Below, piece after piece: positions 62,657 through 64,000 of a DNA stretch of 64,000 bases. Source of the DNA: Bacteroides timonensis. GTDB taxonomy: Bacteria; Bacteroidota; Bacteroidia; Bacteroidales; Bacteroidaceae. The notes below the pieces were generated by a model. The model was given only the letters and a program-made list of their open reading frames with translations. It had not been told where the DNA came from and searched no databases. The position numbers and the translations under genes are program-made. The stretch spans positions 1 through 64,000 of the forward strand of contig NZ_CBVI010000108.1 in NCBI RefSeq assembly GCF_000513195.1. Direction: 5' to 3'. Every line of letters begins with the position of its first letter. The stretch's first letter is position 1.

Positions 62657-64000
62657 TTAAAACTCAAGGTTGATACCCAATGAAATGGTACGCATGGCCG
62701 AATAATTGTAGCCTGTATCACCGGTAATACTCTGGCGCGGGTCAAATCCTCTGCGTGCAGACAGCAAGAAAAGGTTGTCTCCGGTTACATATACACGCAG
62801 CTTCTCAATTTTAGCCTTGCTAATCATACTTTTTGGGAAAGAATATCCTACAGTCAAGTTACGCAAGCTCAAATAAGAAGCCTTTGTCAAATTACGATCA
62901 CCGGATACACCTTGATCCAAATTATTTTCATCAAGACGAGGAATGTCTGTATAACGATTCTCTGGAGTCCAACGATTAAAGATATCTTTAGACCAGTTTC
63001 TTCCAGCAGAACCCGCACTCATCAAACTGGCATAAAAGCTGTCATATACCCATCCGCCAATCTGATAAGCAAAGTTAGCAGCCACATCAACGCCATAGAA
63101 TTCAAAATCGGTGGAGAAGCCACCATACAAATCAGGTATAGGCGATTTTCCCAACTCATAACGAGTAGCGAGGCTTGTCTTGTTGACAGTTTTCCGTCCG
63201 GTGATGTTGCCTTCTTCATCCTTCTCGTCAGCCCAATAGAGAGCGTCGCCATTTTCCGGATCTACTCCCGCAAACATATAGTCGTAATAGTTAAACAACG
63301 GTTCACCCACTTTACGAAAGTAATTGCCGGTAGCCCATCCGTCTTGTGGACGGTCAGCGGGGAGTTCGAGGAGTTTGTTTGTATAGTGGGTAGCATTCAG
63401 TCCGATACTCCATCTAAAATCATTGGTATTAAAAACATCATAGTTCAATTCAAGCTCTATACCTTCATTACGCATACGCATGGTATTTTCGTAAATAAAT
63501 GTCGGCATACCTTGAGAAGGAGGCAATGGCTTGCTGTACAGCAAGTCCCAAGTAGTCTTGTTAAAATACTCCACGTTGCCCGACAGCTTATCCCAAAGTC
63601 TGATTTCAATACCCGCATTGAAGTTATTACTCTTTTCCCAAGTAATATCCTTGTTCCCACGAAATACGTATTGGATACCGATAGCACCATCGTTGCTTAC
63701 TACATTATACTGATCCTTATACGGTTGGTTGTTTCCGATGTTGTCATTTCCTTGTGTACCGAAACTTGCTTTCAGTTTCAAATCGTTAATCCAAGTCAGC
63801 TCCCGCATAAAATTTTCCTGGTTGATACGCCATGAAGCACCTACCGACCAAAAGTTACCCCAGCGGTTGTCCGGATGAAAGCGTGAAGAGGCATCACGAC
63901 GATAACTGGCCGAGAAATAATATTTTTCATCATAGTTGTACTTCACTTGACCAAACATTCCTTCCAATGCATATTCAGCTGCCGATGAGCTTGCATCCGA
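62657..64000 (-). CDS. SusC/RagA family TonB-dependent transporter, C-terminal part (partial at window edge)
   Basis: The frame is open to base 64000, so the N-terminus, plug and start lie outside the window. The visible 447 residues are the outer barrel: AEYALEGMFGQVKYNYDEKYYFSASYRRDASSRF, WSVGASWRINQENFM, FGTQGNDNIGN, and the C-terminal strand RTISLGINLEF. It heads the SusC/SusD/lipoprotein operon. Related to but not close to the SusC at 28666. Confidence 0.93.
   Translation of the reverse strand, partial: SDASSSAAEYALEGMFGQVKYNYDEKYYFSASYRRDASSRFHPDNRWGNFWSVGASWRINQENFMRELTWINDLKLKASFGTQGNDNIGNNQPYKDQYNVVSNDGAIGIQYVFRGNKDITWEKSNNFNAGIEIRLWDKLSGNVEYFNKTTWDLLYSKPLPPSQGMPTFIYENTMRMRNEGIELELNYDVFNTNDFRWSIGLNATHYTNKLLELPADRPQDGWATGNYFRKVGEPLFNYYDYMFAGVDPENGDALYWADEKDEEGNITGRKTVNKTSLATRYELGKSPIPDLYGGFSTDFEFYGVDVAANFAYQIGGWVYDSFYASLMSAGSAGRNWSKDIFNRWTPENRYTDIPRLDENNLDQGVSGDRNLTKASYLSLRNLTVGYSFPKSMISKAKIEKLRVYVTGDNLFLLSARRGFDPRQSITGDTGYNYSAMRTISLGINLEF

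Noticed and set aside
62912..63835. 307-codon open frame on the + strand
   Set aside because: Antisense to the SusC barrel; SusC sequence is unmistakable on the minus strand.

Overview
The window looks like a chromosomal segment of a gut Bacteroides. The support is three SusC/SusD-type loci (one frameshifted, one reduced to a fragment, one cut by the window edge), dense glycoside hydrolase clusters, C10 peptidases, and promoters of the Bacteroides type (-33 TTTG, -7 TAnnTTTG). No tRNA, rRNA, CRISPR array or transposase gene was recognised.

Layout. 1-7.2 kb (+ strand): the 3' end of rsgA, a three-gene RND efflux operon, and a stand-alone PL10 pectate lyase. 7.2-8.4 kb (-): a membrane acyltransferase. 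8.5-31.9 kb (-): one long, tightly packed polysaccharide utilization operon. It starts with susC and a frameshifted susD, then encodes a GH39-like enzyme, a sodium:solute symporter, a complete glucuronate-to-KDG route (UxaC, an SDR fructuronate reductase, UxuA), an RraA-like protein, a LamG protein of unknown function, and GH3-PA14, GH92, GH42 and GH94-like enzymes. A divergent IclR-family regulator (32.2 kb, +) sits at its promoter. 33.3-48.5 kb (-): a second carbohydrate cluster with two GH3 enzymes, an ADP-ribosylglycohydrolase, GH97, a beta-propeller lipoprotein, GH10, a secreted RraA-like protein and a GH105-DUF4861 protein. Relics of a ribokinase gene and of an unidentified secreted protein lie among them. 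48.9-54 kb (-): housekeeping genes for class I fumarase, a DUF4954 protein and HflX. 54-64 kb (-): a SusC/SusD/lipoprotein operon followed by C10 cysteine peptidases, including a C10-prodomain/SusD fragment created by a deletion.

How it works together (inference). The first operon would import oligosaccharides that carry uronic acid, trim them in the periplasm, take up the free uronate through the symporter, and convert it to 2-keto-3-deoxygluconate. The second cluster adds xylanase, unsaturated uronyl hydrolase, alpha-galactosidase-type and beta-glucosidase-type activities. The two operons are probably co-regulated: both promoters carry the inverted repeat ATGTT-N4-AACAT at exactly the same distance (58 bp) from the -7 element. 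The substrate cannot be fixed from sequence; a glucuronate-containing plant polysaccharide is the best guess.

Most notable points: the shared operator geometry; a separate 15-bp palindrome at the iclR promoter; the single-base frameshift in susD; related repeats and long hairpins on both sides of the GH105/RraA pair; the two gene relics in the second cluster; and the C10/SusD chimera.
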